Shown here in pieces: positions 35,513-46,307 of a DNA stretch of 64,000 nt. Location: the NCBI GenBank assembly GCA_934182605.1, contig CAKPRQ010000003.1, positions 106,879 through 170,878 on the forward strand. Reading direction: 5' to 3'. Position numbers and translations under genes: made by a program. The first letter of the stretch is position 1; each line of letters begins with the position of its first letter. This DNA comes from an uncultured Clostridia bacterium. Lineage in GTDB: Bacteria; Bacillota; Clostridia; TANB77; CAG-508. The notes below the pieces were generated by a model. The model worked only from the letters and a program-made list of their open reading frames with translations. It was not told the DNA's origin and made no database searches.

Positions 35513-37388
35513 ATGGCTAAGAAATTATTAATTACAGAAAAACCATCTGTTGCAACAGAATTTGCGAAGGCTTTAAAAATAACAACACAAAGAAAAAATA
35601 ATTACATAGAAGGTGGAGATTGGCTTATAACGTGGTGTGTTGGTCATTTAGTTATGATGTCTTATCCAGAAAAATATGACGAAAAAATGAAATTTTGGCG
35701 TTTTGATACATTACCTTTTATCCCAAAAGAATATAAATATGAAGTTATATTAAATACTCAAAATCAATTTAATACTGTAAAAAATTTAATTGAAAGAGAA
35801 GCTGTTGATAAAATATATGTTTCTACTGACTCCGGGCGTGAAGGAGAATATATTTATCGCTTAGTTGATCAAATGATAGCTGTTAAGAACAAGATTAAGA
35901 AGAGAGTTTGGATAGACTCACAAACAGAAGAAGAAATTTTAAGAGGAATCAAAGAAGCAAAGGATTTAAGTGAATATGATAGCTTATCCGACGCAGCTTA
36001 CTTAAGAGCTAAAGAGGATTATTTAATAGGTATTAACTTTTCCAGGCTATTGTCGTTAATATATTCTAAAAGACTGGCGAACAAACTTAATAAAGATAGA
36101 GTCGTTATTTCTGTAGGTAGAGTAATGACTTGCGTACTTGGTATGGTAGTTGGGAGAGAAAGAGAAATTAGAAACTTTACAAAAACAAAGTATTATAGAG
36201 TAGTTGGAAATTTTGGTACTGAAAACAGTAATTTTAATGCAGAATGGAAGCAAACTGAGAATTCAAAGTTATATGATTCACCTAAATTATATAATGAAAG
36301 CGGATTTAAAAACGAAACATATGCGAATGAATTTATAAAAAGTTTGCAAGGAAAAGTAGCTACAGTAAAAGAAATAAAAAAGAATAAAATAAAAGAAAAT
36401 GCACCGCTCTTATATAATTTAGCTGAGCTTCAGAATGAGTGTGCTAAAAGATTTAAGCTAAAACCTGAAGAAACATTAGATGTTATCCAAAACTTGTACG
36501 AAAAAAAGTTAGTTACATATCCTAGAACGGATGCAAGGGTTCTATCTACGGCTGTAGCAAAAGAAATTTCGAAGAATTTGAATGGAATATATAAATGTTT
36601 TGATAATAAGGAAATTAAACAATATATAAATAAAATGATTTCTAACAAATACTCCACAGATTTAACAAAAACTAAATACGTTGACGATAGTAAAATAACC
36701 GATCATTATGCAATAATCCCAACAGGTCAAGGTTACGAAAATTATAATACTTTAATTGATTTCCATAAAGAAATATATATAATGATAGTAAATTGCTAAA
36801 AATATAAAAAGTGGTGCTGGCGATATAGAGGAACAAGCGACCAGTAGTAACGAGAATAATAGCAGAAATATTGATACTAACAGTGTAAATAGTAATAATA
36901 ATGAAAAATTGAACAATAGCTCAAACTTAGAAATATTGAACTCCTTAAAAAAAAGGCAAAATATAGAATTTCAAAAATTCGAATTAAAAGAATCAGAGAC
37001 AACACCACCTACAAGGTATAATGCAGGCTCTATAATTCTCGCTTTGGAAAATGCTGGTAAGCTAATAGAAGATGAGGCATTAAGAGAACAAATAAAGGGT
37101 GATGGAATAGGTACTTCTGCCACAAGAGGTGGAATAATCCAAAAATTAGAAAGAATAAACTATATTGAAATAAACTCAAAAACCACTGTAGTTACCCCCT
37201 CTGAACTTGGCGAAGCTGTGTATGACATTGTTTTTAATTCTATGAAAGATATGTTAAATCCAAAGCTAACAGCAAGTTGGGAAAAAGGACTAGAAATGGT
37301 AGCAAAAAAAGAAATTAATTCAGATGAATTTATGGTAAAGCTTGAGAAGTATATTAGGAAAAATGTAGATAAATTTATATATAAATAA
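35513..37388 (+). pseudogene. topB: DNA topoisomerase III with an internal deletion
   Basis: The first part (428 codons, to 36799) has the TOPRIM domain (LLITEKPSVATEFAKAL, STDSGREGEYIYRLVDQ) and the active-site Tyr region (VTYPRTDARVLSTAV), and ends MIVNC-stop in the middle of domain II. The rest resumes in another frame at about 36792 (IAKNIKSGAGDIEEQ), continues through an Asn-rich linker, TPPTRYNAGSIILALENAG and GDGIGTSATRGGIIQKLER, to LTASWEKGLEMV. About 45-50 residues (the RFLxIFYPP region) are missing, so this is a deletion with frameshift and not a CGG site. The binding site AAAGAGGAAATGAG precedes the ATG. Confidence 0.8.
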
Positions 37389-37478
37389 AAAATATCAACA
37401 ATTTATTTTACCTCCTGAAAACATTATACTGCATTATTTTATTTTGTAAATATATTTTTAAATAATTGCCACACAATG

Positions 37479-37515
37479 AAAATGTATAGTTTTTTTAAGA
37501 AACTATACATTTTTA
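37479..37515. terminator. Bidirectional terminator at the end of the ten-gene cluster
   Basis: AAAATGTATAGTTT pairs with AAACTATACATTTT around a short T-rich loop. It closes the minus-strand cluster and the plus-strand topB remnant. Confidence 0.8.
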
Positions 37516-37582
37516 TGTTTTTTATTTAATTGTTTACCATATATAATATTAATACTATATGAAACTATGAACTATGATAATT

Positions 37583-39433
37583 TTATAAGAAAAGCTTATT
37601 ATTGTTTAATAATTCTTCTAACGGTATAGCTTGGCAAAAGAATTCACCTTGTGCATAATTACAACCTATATCTCTTATCTTTTTTATCATCTCAGTATTT
37701 TTAATATTCTCACAAATAATATATGTATCAAATTCTTGTACCAATTTTACAATTTGCATTATAATATTTTTTTGTCTTTCTGTCGTTATATTTTCTAATA
37801 ATTTTGGTGAGATTTTTAGAAAATCACAATCTAATTTTATTACATCATTTAATGATTCTTTAGAAGCGCCAAAATTATCCAATACAACATAAAAACCTGC
37901 ATCTTTTAATTTTTTTACACATTCTTTTATATTATATTCACCATTATGCAAAATAATATCATCTGTAATTATTATCCCTATCATATTAGCTTCTACATTA
38001 TATTCAACTAATATTTCTTTCAAAGTATCAATAAAATCTTCATTTAAGAAAGCGGTTCTTACAAAGTTACAAAATACTTTTAATATAGTATTATCATTAT
38101 TTTTAAGTTTTTGTAAAAGAGCACAAGCATTTCTAAACATCTTAATATCTATATCGTACAATAAATTATTTTTTTCTAATATTTGCAAAAACTGTTTTGG
38201 TTTTATTAAACCGTATTTTTCATTTTCCCATCTTGCTAGAATTTCCACTGCTGGTACTGTATTATCACTAATGTCAAATATAGGTTGAATATAGCTTATA
38301 AACCTTCCTTTTTTAATATCATCAATTATATTCTTTTCCAGAAAAATTTCTTTTTCTATATTCTCAATTTCTTCCTTCGTACATAAGGTATATAATTTGC
38401 CATTTTCCTCACTCTTTAACCTAGCAGACATAGCATATATACTTGCTTTTTTTAAATCATTATCATATGTTCGTAAATAATAAACACCATATGATATATT
38501 AAAAGCATATTTAGTTATATTATTTTTTATTCTTTCTGCTAAAATAACCAAACGTTCTTCTAAATATAATTCAGAAATACATTCCATTAGTAATATAAAT
38601 GAACTACTAGTTCTTCTACAAAACATCTCTCCATCATTTATATTTTCATCTAACACAGTCGCTACACTCTTTAAAATTTCTTCCAACACATCATAGCCAT
38701 ATATTTTTTTAACATTTGATAAATCAACACCCATATCAATAAGACAATAATTTTGTCTATTTGACTCAGTAATGAATAACGAATACTTTTTCATAAAGTT
38801 TTTATAATTACTATACATTGTGATTTCATCTGTTGATTTTATCTTTATTATTCTCTTCTTTATTAATCTAATATATATAATAAGAAAAAACACCATCATA
38901 AATAAAATTGAAAATATAATATAATAATCATACTTATATTTCATATCATTCATTTCTTTATTAAGTGTTGAGAATAATATATATTCTCTTTCATCATTTG
39001 ATAAATGATTAATTGCATACTTAATAGTATCCATCGTTACATTGTCGACTATATTTGTAAAACCAATATAAATGTTTTCTCCTTTATCTAGTGAAAATAC
39101 TTTTATTTTATCTATTATTTCTGGATAACTCTCATCATTTACTAATGTTACTAAATCAACCTGCCTATTTTTTATTTCTTCATCCTTCGAAGAAATATCT
39201 AATTTATATTCTAAGTTCAAGCCCGTACTTTCTTCTAATTTTTTATATAATTTAGGCATTACTCCCTCATATACATTCTCTTTTGCATTATAACTCTCTA
39301 TTATGCCAAAATCCTTATTACCACAAATATACAGTCTAATAAAATTATTATCTTCAGCCTTTACATATCCTAAATTACTAAATGTAAAAATTATAAACAT
39401 TACTAATATAACTAAAATATTTTTTAATTTCAT
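37583..39433 (-). CDS. Sensor with degenerate GGDEF and EAL domains, putative cyclic di-GMP receptor
   Basis: A 616-residue protein: signal peptide (about 1-26), a solute-binding-protein-like sensor (about 30-165), one membrane helix (about 172-192), a GGDEF-like domain (about 210-355) and an EAL-like domain (about 375-616). The GGDEF signature is replaced by RRTSSSF, so cyclase activity is unlikely. In the EAL domain the motif reads EIL, the catalytic Glu region reads ITDD and DDFG reads DNFG, so phosphodiesterase activity is also doubtful. It is probably a ligand-sensing c-di-GMP effector for the glycosyltransferase 84 bp upstream. Confidence 0.8.
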   Translation of the reverse strand: MKLKNILVILVMFIIFTFSNLGYVKAEDNNFIRLYICGNKDFGIIESYNAKENVYEGVMPKLYKKLEESTGLNLEYKLDISSKDEEIKNRQVDLVTLVNDESYPEIIDKIKVFSLDKGENIYIGFTNIVDNVTMDTIKYAINHLSNDEREYILFSTLNKEMNDMKYKYDYYIIFSILFMMVFFLIIYIRLIKKRIIKIKSTDEITMYSNYKNFMKKYSLFITESNRQNYCLIDMGVDLSNVKKIYGYDVLEEILKSVATVLDENINDGEMFCRRTSSSFILLMECISELYLEERLVILAERIKNNITKYAFNISYGVYYLRTYDNDLKKASIYAMSARLKSEENGKLYTLCTKEEIENIEKEIFLEKNIIDDIKKGRFISYIQPIFDISDNTVPAVEILARWENEKYGLIKPKQFLQILEKNNLLYDIDIKMFRNACALLQKLKNNDNTILKVFCNFVRTAFLNEDFIDTLKEILVEYNVEANMIGIIITDDIILHNGEYNIKECVKKLKDAGFYVVLDNFGASKESLNDVIKLDCDFLKISPKLLENITTERQKNIIMQIVKLVQEFDTYIICENIKNTEMIKKIRDIGCNYAQGEFFCQAIPLEELLNNNKLFL

Positions 39434-39517
39434 ATCTAATTATATCCTTCCTTGTTTAATTTCAAAACAATATACACTTTTTAATTACCATTTTGTATAA
39501 TGAAACATTTTGATTTT

Positions 39518-40921
39518 TTAATAAATTGTTTGCTGCATTCGCTTAATTTTTCCCCATTTAACTTTATCTTTTCTATAAGTCAGCATAGCAATCATTCTTG
39601 TAAAACTCATAATTTGTCTTAATATTACAATTTCAAACAAACATAAAAATATAGCTTTTATTATATCACTAATCTTTATTTTACTTTCTTCTACATATAT
39701 TCTTGCTAAAAAAATTGTAATAGACAAAGTAGCGCCAAACACAGTATATAATACTAAAAATACAATCATAAATGATAGATTAATCAAATTTAAGTAGTAT
39801 GATACTATCATTGTAATTATTCCAATCATCTCTATTACTGGCGAAAATAATTCATATATCAAAAAATATATAAAAGAAATAAAACTAATTAATCCATACC
39901 TAAAATTACAAAACATTTCTTTATACTTTAACATACTTTGTAATAAACCTATATGCCATCTTTTTCTTTGTTTTATTAAATCCTTCAATCCTTCAGGTGC
40001 TTGACTCCAACATATTGCATCAGATAAATATTTTATCGTATATGGGATTGAATTAATTTTACAAAAAACATGCAATTTCATTACTAGTTCCATATCTTCT
40101 CCAACTGTTTGGGTTTCATATCCACCAGCTGCTATAACAACATCTTTTCTAAATAAACCAAAAGCTCCAGATATTATTAAATTTCCATTAAATTTATCTA
40201 ACATGATTCTTGAAGCAAAGAAAGATCTATCATATTCTAAGACTTGCATAGCTGGTAATATTTTTTTAGGTAATCCATAATATTTTATTTTACCTTTTCT
40301 AAAAGTTGTTCCATTAGATATCCTTATCAATCCACCGCATGCTATAATTTTGGTATCTTCTAGCACCGCAGATGATAGTTTTTTTAAAGAATCGTATTGT
40401 AAAAGCGAATCTGCATCCATACATATAAAATACGGATTTTCAGCCATATTTATCCCCATATTTAAAGAATCTGCTTTACCACCATTTTCCTTAATTACCA
40501 AAGTAATTTGAACTTTTTGATCATAGCTTTCATATATTTCCTTTTTCATCTTACAATTAATTTTATAATTTACAGGTCTATTAATTAAGTGCATATCAAA
40601 AGTCTCTATAAGTTTTTTGGCTGTACCATCAGTTGACCCATCATCTACCACTACGATTTCATAATTTTCATATTCTAATGCCAATAAAGATTTTACAGTA
40701 TCTACGACAGTTACATCTTCATTATAAGCTGGTACTATAACAGATATTGGGATTTCATAATCGTTTTTTATTTTTTCTCTTAATTTACTAACTTTACTTT
40801 GTTTATACAATTCTACTGAACCTATAACAACAGACACAAATAAGAAAGTTGCATAACCTATCAAATATATAATAAAAAATATATTAATACAATTTAACAT
40901 AATTTTTGCTATCTCCACCAC
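39518..40921 (-). CDS. Processive family 2 glycosyltransferase (polysaccharide synthase)
   Basis: A 467-residue membrane GT2 with an N-terminal helix, a cytoplasmic catalytic core and about four C-terminal helices. Motifs: VIVPAYNEDVTVVDTVKSL, VVDDGSTDGT, CMDADSLL, TVGEDMELVMKL and QRKRWHIGLLQS, the complete D,DxD,(G)ED,QxxRW set of cellulose/chitin/hyaluronan/mixed-linkage-glucan synthases. No PilZ domain is attached. It overlaps the HEAT gene by 38 bp and is the likely catalytic centre of the cluster. The polymer made is unknown. Confidence 0.88.
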   Translation of the reverse strand: MVEIAKIMLNCINIFFIIYLIGYATFLFVSVVIGSVELYKQSKVSKLREKIKNDYEIPISVIVPAYNEDVTVVDTVKSLLALEYENYEIVVVDDGSTDGTAKKLIETFDMHLINRPVNYKINCKMKKEIYESYDQKVQITLVIKENGGKADSLNMGINMAENPYFICMDADSLLQYDSLKKLSSAVLEDTKIIACGGLIRISNGTTFRKGKIKYYGLPKKILPAMQVLEYDRSFFASRIMLDKFNGNLIISGAFGLFRKDVVIAAGGYETQTVGEDMELVMKLHVFCKINSIPYTIKYLSDAICWSQAPEGLKDLIKQRKRWHIGLLQSMLKYKEMFCNFRYGLISFISFIYFLIYELFSPVIEMIGIITMIVSYYLNLINLSFMIVFLVLYTVFGATLSITIFLARIYVEESKIKISDIIKAIFLCLFEIVILRQIMSFTRMIAMLTYRKDKVKWGKIKRMQQTIY

Positions 40922-42020
40922 TTTGCCCCCTTATAGAATTTTCAGAATCGATTTTTTTGTTTTTATCGTTTATATATCTCAGAATATGACGTGCATTTTT
41001 GTTATCTCCATTATATATATCAGCTAACTTAAGAGAATCTGACACTAGATAATTTAAAACCTTTGCTGCTTCTACTTGCAATTCCCATTCCTTCATCTGT
41101 AAAACCTTTTTTAGCGCCTTTATAGTATCATCTCCAGGATAATTCTTTAAAACGCCTACACTTACCTTTATATATTCTTTATTATTTATTACAGGTAACT
41201 CTAGTATTTTAAATAAAATATCTTTAATTCTTTTATCATAATGAACAGCAAAATATTTTATTATTTCAATTTTTATTTTCTTATTATTTTTTGAGTCTAG
41301 TATTAATCCATATAGTTCTTCATTCCATTTATTACTCATTTCTTCAGTAATATATCTAATTATAACTATTTTAATCTTTTCAGTAAGTACATCAAAATTT
41401 TTAACAAAAAATTCTATTAATTTTTCTTTATCGCCCGTATATGTCTGTAATCCTTTTAATATCATATTTTCATTTTGATACGAAGTACTTGAATCAACTA
41501 TTTTAAAAGCATGAATAATGTAATTTACATTTCCAAAACTATATAAAGCTTGTAATGAATTATCTATACAATATATCTCGTCATCTCTTAATAATGAAAG
41601 TAAATATTCAATTACTCTATCATTACAAATTCTATATTTTCCTACAAAGTACGCAAAATACGATCTAGCAATTACATCCTTTTTAATATAATCTTTACAT
41701 AAATTACAAAATACTTCCTTGTATTCATTTATATATGCCTCTACAATTTTTAATCCATGCTTATTTAAAATATCTTCAACTATATACAAATTATATACAT
41801 TTTTTAATTTCTTTTTTAAATATTTTTTACTTTTTTCTGTAATTTGATATTCATTTATAATGCAACTTATTTCTTGTTCCATATATTTAATTAATTTTTT
41901 ATTACCTTGCTGAATTTTTTTATACCTTCTACTTCTATGTAACATATAAAAATAATTAAAGAATATCATTAAAACACATAATACTATATAAAAAAATATT
42001 AAATACTCTACTCTAAACAT
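40884..42020 (-). CDS. Membrane-anchored HEAT-repeat protein
   Basis: A 378-residue protein with one N-terminal membrane helix (about 7-27) and about eight degenerate helical repeats of HEAT type, clearest near the C terminus (GDDTIKALKKVLQMKEWELQ, then VEAAKVLNYL). HEAT proteins are scaffolds; small membrane HEAT proteins often sit beside GT2 synthases. Its coding end overlaps the synthase start, so the two are translationally coupled and probably form a complex at the cytoplasmic face. Confidence 0.75.
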   Translation of the reverse strand: MFRVEYLIFFYIVLCVLMIFFNYFYMLHRSRRYKKIQQGNKKLIKYMEQEISCIINEYQITEKSKKYLKKKLKNVYNLYIVEDILNKHGLKIVEAYINEYKEVFCNLCKDYIKKDVIARSYFAYFVGKYRICNDRVIEYLLSLLRDDEIYCIDNSLQALYSFGNVNYIIHAFKIVDSSTSYQNENMILKGLQTYTGDKEKLIEFFVKNFDVLTEKIKIVIIRYITEEMSNKWNEELYGLILDSKNNKKIKIEIIKYFAVHYDKRIKDILFKILELPVINNKEYIKVSVGVLKNYPGDDTIKALKKVLQMKEWELQVEAAKVLNYLVSDSLKLADIYNGDNKNARHILRYINDKNKKIDSENSIRGQSGGDSKNYVKLY

Positions 42021-42038
42021 TTTACCACCACTGCGATC

Positions 42039-44168
42039 TTATTCTTTAGACCACTCTTCCTTCAAAATATAATAAGACTGTTTTAATCTTTCATGATATG
42101 TTACATTTGTTTTCCAACCATTCAATTTAACTCTTCCTAAATTCACCCTTTCGTTCTCATTTTCATCTGTAATTAAACCTACTTTCATTTCATCTATTTG
42201 TATTTCTTCAACACCATATTTTTCATAATAATCATCATGTATTTTCATTTCTGAAGGATTTGAAAAATTCAACAATTGCCAAGGAATCTTTATTTCTATA
42301 TTGTCCCCTTTTATACAAAAATCTGCAAGCGAGTTAAACTCTGTTGAAGTAGGATTCGCATTACCATATTGTAACTTTCCAGTTTCATAATACTCTGACA
42401 AAGCCAAAACATCTCCTGTTTCTAGCGGTGTTGCTGTTTGTAGCAATAAATTAATAGCTTTAAACACAGGCGAGCTTTTATCTGGTACATTGTCGTATGC
42501 ACTATAACCATATACATTTCTACTAAAGATTGCTCTCATATTTTCGTAACGTTCTTGTACCATTACTCTACTATTCTCTATTCCATCTATTACTATTAAA
42601 AAGTCAACATCATCATTAAATTTCAAATCGTAATTCTCACAGTACGTTGTACCAGTTTTTGGAGTAGTACCTATTGGTATATATAATTTTTTATTTTCCT
42701 CTAAACCCTTATTATGTACCATAAAATAAATAAATTTTTCATCATATTTGACAGAAATATAACTTTCGCCCTCTTTTTTTACAATATCTTCTTCTTTCCA
42801 TTCTGAAATATTGCCATCAACATAACAAATACTCTCTTTTTCGCCTGGGTCAAATGATAGTAGTCCAAAATATTGCTCATTTGTCTGATAATCACTCCAG
42901 TATGGTGTTTTTTGTAAATCAACTGAATGCATTGTATTCCATGTTCTCTTAAACCACTCATCTTGCCATGTAAAAACTATAGAACCTGCACAACCTGCTT
43001 CTTTAATATCACGATAACATTCTACTATTGCCTTCCCCTGAGCCTCCTCAGACATTCCCCCTTGATTTCTTCCTGTATTTCTATCCCTTTGAGCCATTCC
43101 TCTAGCTGATGACACACCATACTCTGATATTATTACAGGAATACTGTGATACTCATTTATTTTTTTTAAATATTCCTTATATGTATTCAAATTACCATTT
43201 TCGTCTATGAATGTATTTACGTCTGATATATAGCTCAAGTAATCTGGATAATATGGATATATGTGGTACGAAGCAAACGTTCCAGATTTTACTTTATCAG
43301 AAACTTTTATATGTTCTACATCAACGCAAGCAATTTTCTTAAAATATTCTTTTACCTTTTGTTCATATTCGAATGGATCAGTAGTTGGCCAATTTGAAAA
43401 TGCAACTAATCTTTGCTCTCCATATCTATTAGTCTCATATTCAAATAGTCTTTCTCCTACCTGAGTAAGCATCGCTTCAAAAGCAGATGCATCTTCTGTA
43501 GTATACATATATTTTCCAACATAACTGTTTTCGCCTTCTTGTAAATGATTAGTGTATGCTACAGTAACATCTTCCCACTCCACACCTAGAATATATCCTA
43601 TTACCCATTTTGAAATATCTTTCGTGTAATTTCCACTTCCATATGCTCTATTAATCATTATTTTCCTTTTACCATGTATGACATCAGAAACAATCCTAAC
43701 GTCTTCTAACATTTTTCCTAAAAACTTTTCATTATAAGCATCTATACTTGAAAATTGTACATAATCATTTACCCATAGTCCATGAATCAAATATAACGGT
43801 TTACTATTATTTTTGTTATATTCATAAAATGCATTATAAAAATCATCTTGTAATATAGTATATACCCTAATGGTATTTGCTCCCAATTCTTGTATTTGTT
43901 TAAACCACCTCAAATAGGTTTCTTTATCAATCGCATAATCTGTTGCAAAATGTCCAGGGATTCCAACTCCCATATCAACACCTTTTATCTCAATTTTTTC
44001 ATAATTATCACCTTGTCTAATATATATATTTTTTTCATCTGATTTAGCAAGAACTTCTATTTCTTTATTAAAATTTAGATTTATATATAGCCCAAATCTA
44101 TAATACAAGATGTCAATAGTTAAAGTTATTAAAATTAACACACATACACATATAACAAATTTTTTCAC
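42039..44168 (-). CDS. Membrane-anchored TIM-barrel glycosidase-like protein with a C-terminal sugar-binding-like domain
   Basis: A 709-residue protein: N-terminal membrane helix (about 3-22), a TIM barrel (about 65-430: GVDMGVGIPGHFATDYAID, QELGANTIRVYTILQDDFY, GYILGVEWEDV, VIISEYGVSSARG, GSIVFTWQDEW) and a C-terminal beta domain (about 455-690: YVDGNISEWKEEDIV) like CBM9/DOMON-type modules. The Glu residues in GVEWED and ISEYG are candidate acid and nucleophile of clan GH-A enzymes. It probably trims or remodels the polymer made by the adjacent synthase, as cellulases do in cellulose operons. Confidence 0.75.
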   Translation of the reverse strand: MKKFVICVCVLILITLTIDILYYRFGLYINLNFNKEIEVLAKSDEKNIYIRQGDNYEKIEIKGVDMGVGIPGHFATDYAIDKETYLRWFKQIQELGANTIRVYTILQDDFYNAFYEYNKNNSKPLYLIHGLWVNDYVQFSSIDAYNEKFLGKMLEDVRIVSDVIHGKRKIMINRAYGSGNYTKDISKWVIGYILGVEWEDVTVAYTNHLQEGENSYVGKYMYTTEDASAFEAMLTQVGERLFEYETNRYGEQRLVAFSNWPTTDPFEYEQKVKEYFKKIACVDVEHIKVSDKVKSGTFASYHIYPYYPDYLSYISDVNTFIDENGNLNTYKEYLKKINEYHSIPVIISEYGVSSARGMAQRDRNTGRNQGGMSEEAQGKAIVECYRDIKEAGCAGSIVFTWQDEWFKRTWNTMHSVDLQKTPYWSDYQTNEQYFGLLSFDPGEKESICYVDGNISEWKEEDIVKKEGESYISVKYDEKFIYFMVHNKGLEENKKLYIPIGTTPKTGTTYCENYDLKFNDDVDFLIVIDGIENSRVMVQERYENMRAIFSRNVYGYSAYDNVPDKSSPVFKAINLLLQTATPLETGDVLALSEYYETGKLQYGNANPTSTEFNSLADFCIKGDNIEIKIPWQLLNFSNPSEMKIHDDYYEKYGVEEIQIDEMKVGLITDENENERVNLGRVKLNGWKTNVTYHERLKQSYYILKEEWSKE

Positions 44169-44182
44169 AATTATCCATCCTT

Positions 44183-45592
44183 TTAATGATTGAACTTTTT
44201 ATTTACTGAAGGGTGAGAAAACTCATGCAATCTTTCTATATTTTGATCTAACCAATTTCCTCGTTTTATTATCTCAGATTTATATTGTTCTAGAGCTGCC
44301 TCATAACTTTCAATTTTTCTTCCTTCAGGCAATAAATCGTATTCTGGTAAAAATGTATATCCCCATACTTCAAAATTTCTATCTACTGCATCAGCTAAAT
44401 AGTTTACAGTTTTATCTATATAATTTAATAAATATTCCTCATTTAGATACGTTTTTCTTAATTCTCTATATCTATCTATTATCTTATTAACAAACTTTGG
44501 ATCTCTTAATAACATTTCAAACCAAACATCATTTTGGAAATCAAAATCGGAGGTAATATAATTTTCATAATTATTACATACACTATTAAAATCCCATACA
44601 GCAAGCTTTAACTTTCCTCTAATATCTTTATACATATATGTAGATAAATTTCCAGCATCGTAATTTTGAGTAAATTCATTTATTATAAAATAATTCACAA
44701 ATGAATCAACGTCAATATACTTACTATAATTTTTATAATCAAATGAATACAAACTTTTTTCAAATTTACTCAAATCCTCTTCTATGTATCTTTTAACCTT
44801 TGCTGTCAATTTTTCATTACCCGGATATTTTACATCTATCCATAAATTAGATCCAATATTTAATGAATATTTAGTATAGTTATTTAAATTTTCAATTTCA
44901 GAGGCACCTCTATCGAGTCTTACTATATAGCTTGTCATATTCAAACTATCATCGTACTTGCTTATATCAATTCTGTTGTTATCGGCTCTCGTAATAGTCT
45001 CTAATAACAAGTATACACCTTTATATGCCCCATCCACAAAAAGCTCACAAAATCTAACCTCTGGAGAATATTCCATTATTTCAGCCGAAATGTTGTACCA
45101 CATATAATTACGAATTAAAGTTTTATCTAAATATGGACCATTTAGAATCCATTCATTATGTTTACCCATTCCAAGAAAATTTATATCATTTTCAGAGCCA
45201 TCATCTTTTATACATTTTAAAGAATATGCCTTCTTATCAAAATGCAAAGAACTGTTCCCTCTGTAACGAATATTCGCCAAAGTTGTTTTTGATGGTCTGT
45301 CTGATAATGAATTAGTTAATTTACCATTTTCATATAAACTTATGCTAGCTACAATCGTTGTACCATCTCTTAACATACCTGGCACTTCTTGCCCTCCAGT
45401 ATCAATAGAAACCAATGGCAGATTAGAATAAAATTCATTAATTTTTTCAACATTTATTTCTTTTTTATCTTCCAAATGTTGATGGTATACTTTTTTATTT
45501 TCCTTAATATCTAATTTTAGTAACACAATTCCAAATATAATTAGTAATACTAAAATAATTATATATTTATATCTAGTATTCATATTCACCAT
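44183..45592 (-). CDS. CotH-family kinase-like protein
   Basis: A 469-residue protein with an N-terminal membrane helix (about 8-26) and a CotH domain: SIDTGGQEVPGMLRDGT, ANIRYRGNSSLHFDKKAYSL, NEWILNGPYLDKTLIRNYM, DRGASEIENLNNYTK and KLAVWDFNSVCNNY with the metal-binding Asp. CotH of Bacillus is a spore-coat protein kinase; membrane/secreted CotH proteins in polysaccharide loci probably modify surface components. The start lies against the DUF4956 stop, so the two are coupled; a Met three codons in is an alternative start. Confidence 0.85.
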   Translation of the reverse strand: MVNMNTRYKYIIILVLLIIFGIVLLKLDIKENKKVYHQHLEDKKEINVEKINEFYSNLPLVSIDTGGQEVPGMLRDGTTIVASISLYENGKLTNSLSDRPSKTTLANIRYRGNSSLHFDKKAYSLKCIKDDGSENDINFLGMGKHNEWILNGPYLDKTLIRNYMWYNISAEIMEYSPEVRFCELFVDGAYKGVYLLLETITRADNNRIDISKYDDSLNMTSYIVRLDRGASEIENLNNYTKYSLNIGSNLWIDVKYPGNEKLTAKVKRYIEEDLSKFEKSLYSFDYKNYSKYIDVDSFVNYFIINEFTQNYDAGNLSTYMYKDIRGKLKLAVWDFNSVCNNYENYITSDFDFQNDVWFEMLLRDPKFVNKIIDRYRELRKTYLNEEYLLNYIDKTVNYLADAVDRNFEVWGYTFLPEYDLLPEGRKIESYEAALEQYKSEIIKRGNWLDQNIERLHEFSHPSVNKKFNH

Positions 45593-46270
45593 CTACCCAC
45601 TAATTTCATCATTTTGTCTAACAATATTTACATATTCTATCATTCCTAATTCATACAATGATTCCACTATACTCTTATTCTTTTTATCCTCACGTTCATA
45701 TACTTTTCTAGAAATCTCATATATAAATTCCACACTTTCAGAATCCGTATTCTTTACCCTTAATACAGCCTTTCTAGAAAAATATTTAAAAATAACCGCT
45801 TCTATATTTCGCTCTACATTCATTGAACCTTTAACAATTATAAGAATTCTATCGTCATTTTTTACCCTTCCTAAAATTAATGTTATTAAAAACACTACAG
45901 CACTTCCTATAACAGCAATAGTATAATCACCTACACCACAGCATATACCAACTATTATTGCCCAAAATATGTACACAGTATCCCTAGAGTCTTTTATGGG
46001 TGTTCTAAAACGTACTATAGATAATGCTCCTACCATTCCTAAAGATAATGCAACATTATTTCCTATAACAGTCATAACCATTCCTGTTAATGTTGATAAT
46101 AATACTAAAGAAACATTAAACTTTTTGCTATATATAGTTCCTGTATGCGATAATTTATATGATAAAAATATAACAAAGCCTATTATACATGAAACAACTA
46201 CATGTAGCACCATATCCTCTGTAGTAAGGTTGTTTCCCCCATCTAAAACTTTTGCTAAATACTCCCTCAT
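45593..46270 (-). CDS. DUF4956 membrane protein
   Basis: A 225-residue protein with four membrane helices in the first 135 residues (VLHVVVSCIIGFVIFLSYKL; LSIVRFRTPIKDSRDTVYIF in the conserved loop) and a cytoplasmic C-terminal alpha/beta domain. The SIVRFRTPIKDSRD motif is diagnostic of DUF4956. This family is commonly encoded beside VTC-domain and CotH proteins, as here. Function is unknown; a role in export or polymer handling is inferred from context. Confidence 0.88.
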   Translation of the reverse strand: MREYLAKVLDGGNNLTTEDMVLHVVVSCIIGFVIFLSYKLSHTGTIYSKKFNVSLVLLSTLTGMVMTVIGNNVALSLGMVGALSIVRFRTPIKDSRDTVYIFWAIIVGICCGVGDYTIAVIGSAVVFLITLILGRVKNDDRILIIVKGSMNVERNIEAVIFKYFSRKAVLRVKNTDSESVEFIYEISRKVYEREDKKNKSIVESLYELGMIEYVNIVRQNDEISG

Positions 46271-46307
46271 TTTAAATATTCCTTCCTTTTATCGATAATT
46301 TTAATTA

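Noticed and set aside
36780..36810. topB break as a sixth CGG frameshift site
   Set aside because: There is no CGG near the break, and the missing RFLxIFYPP segment shows a real deletion.
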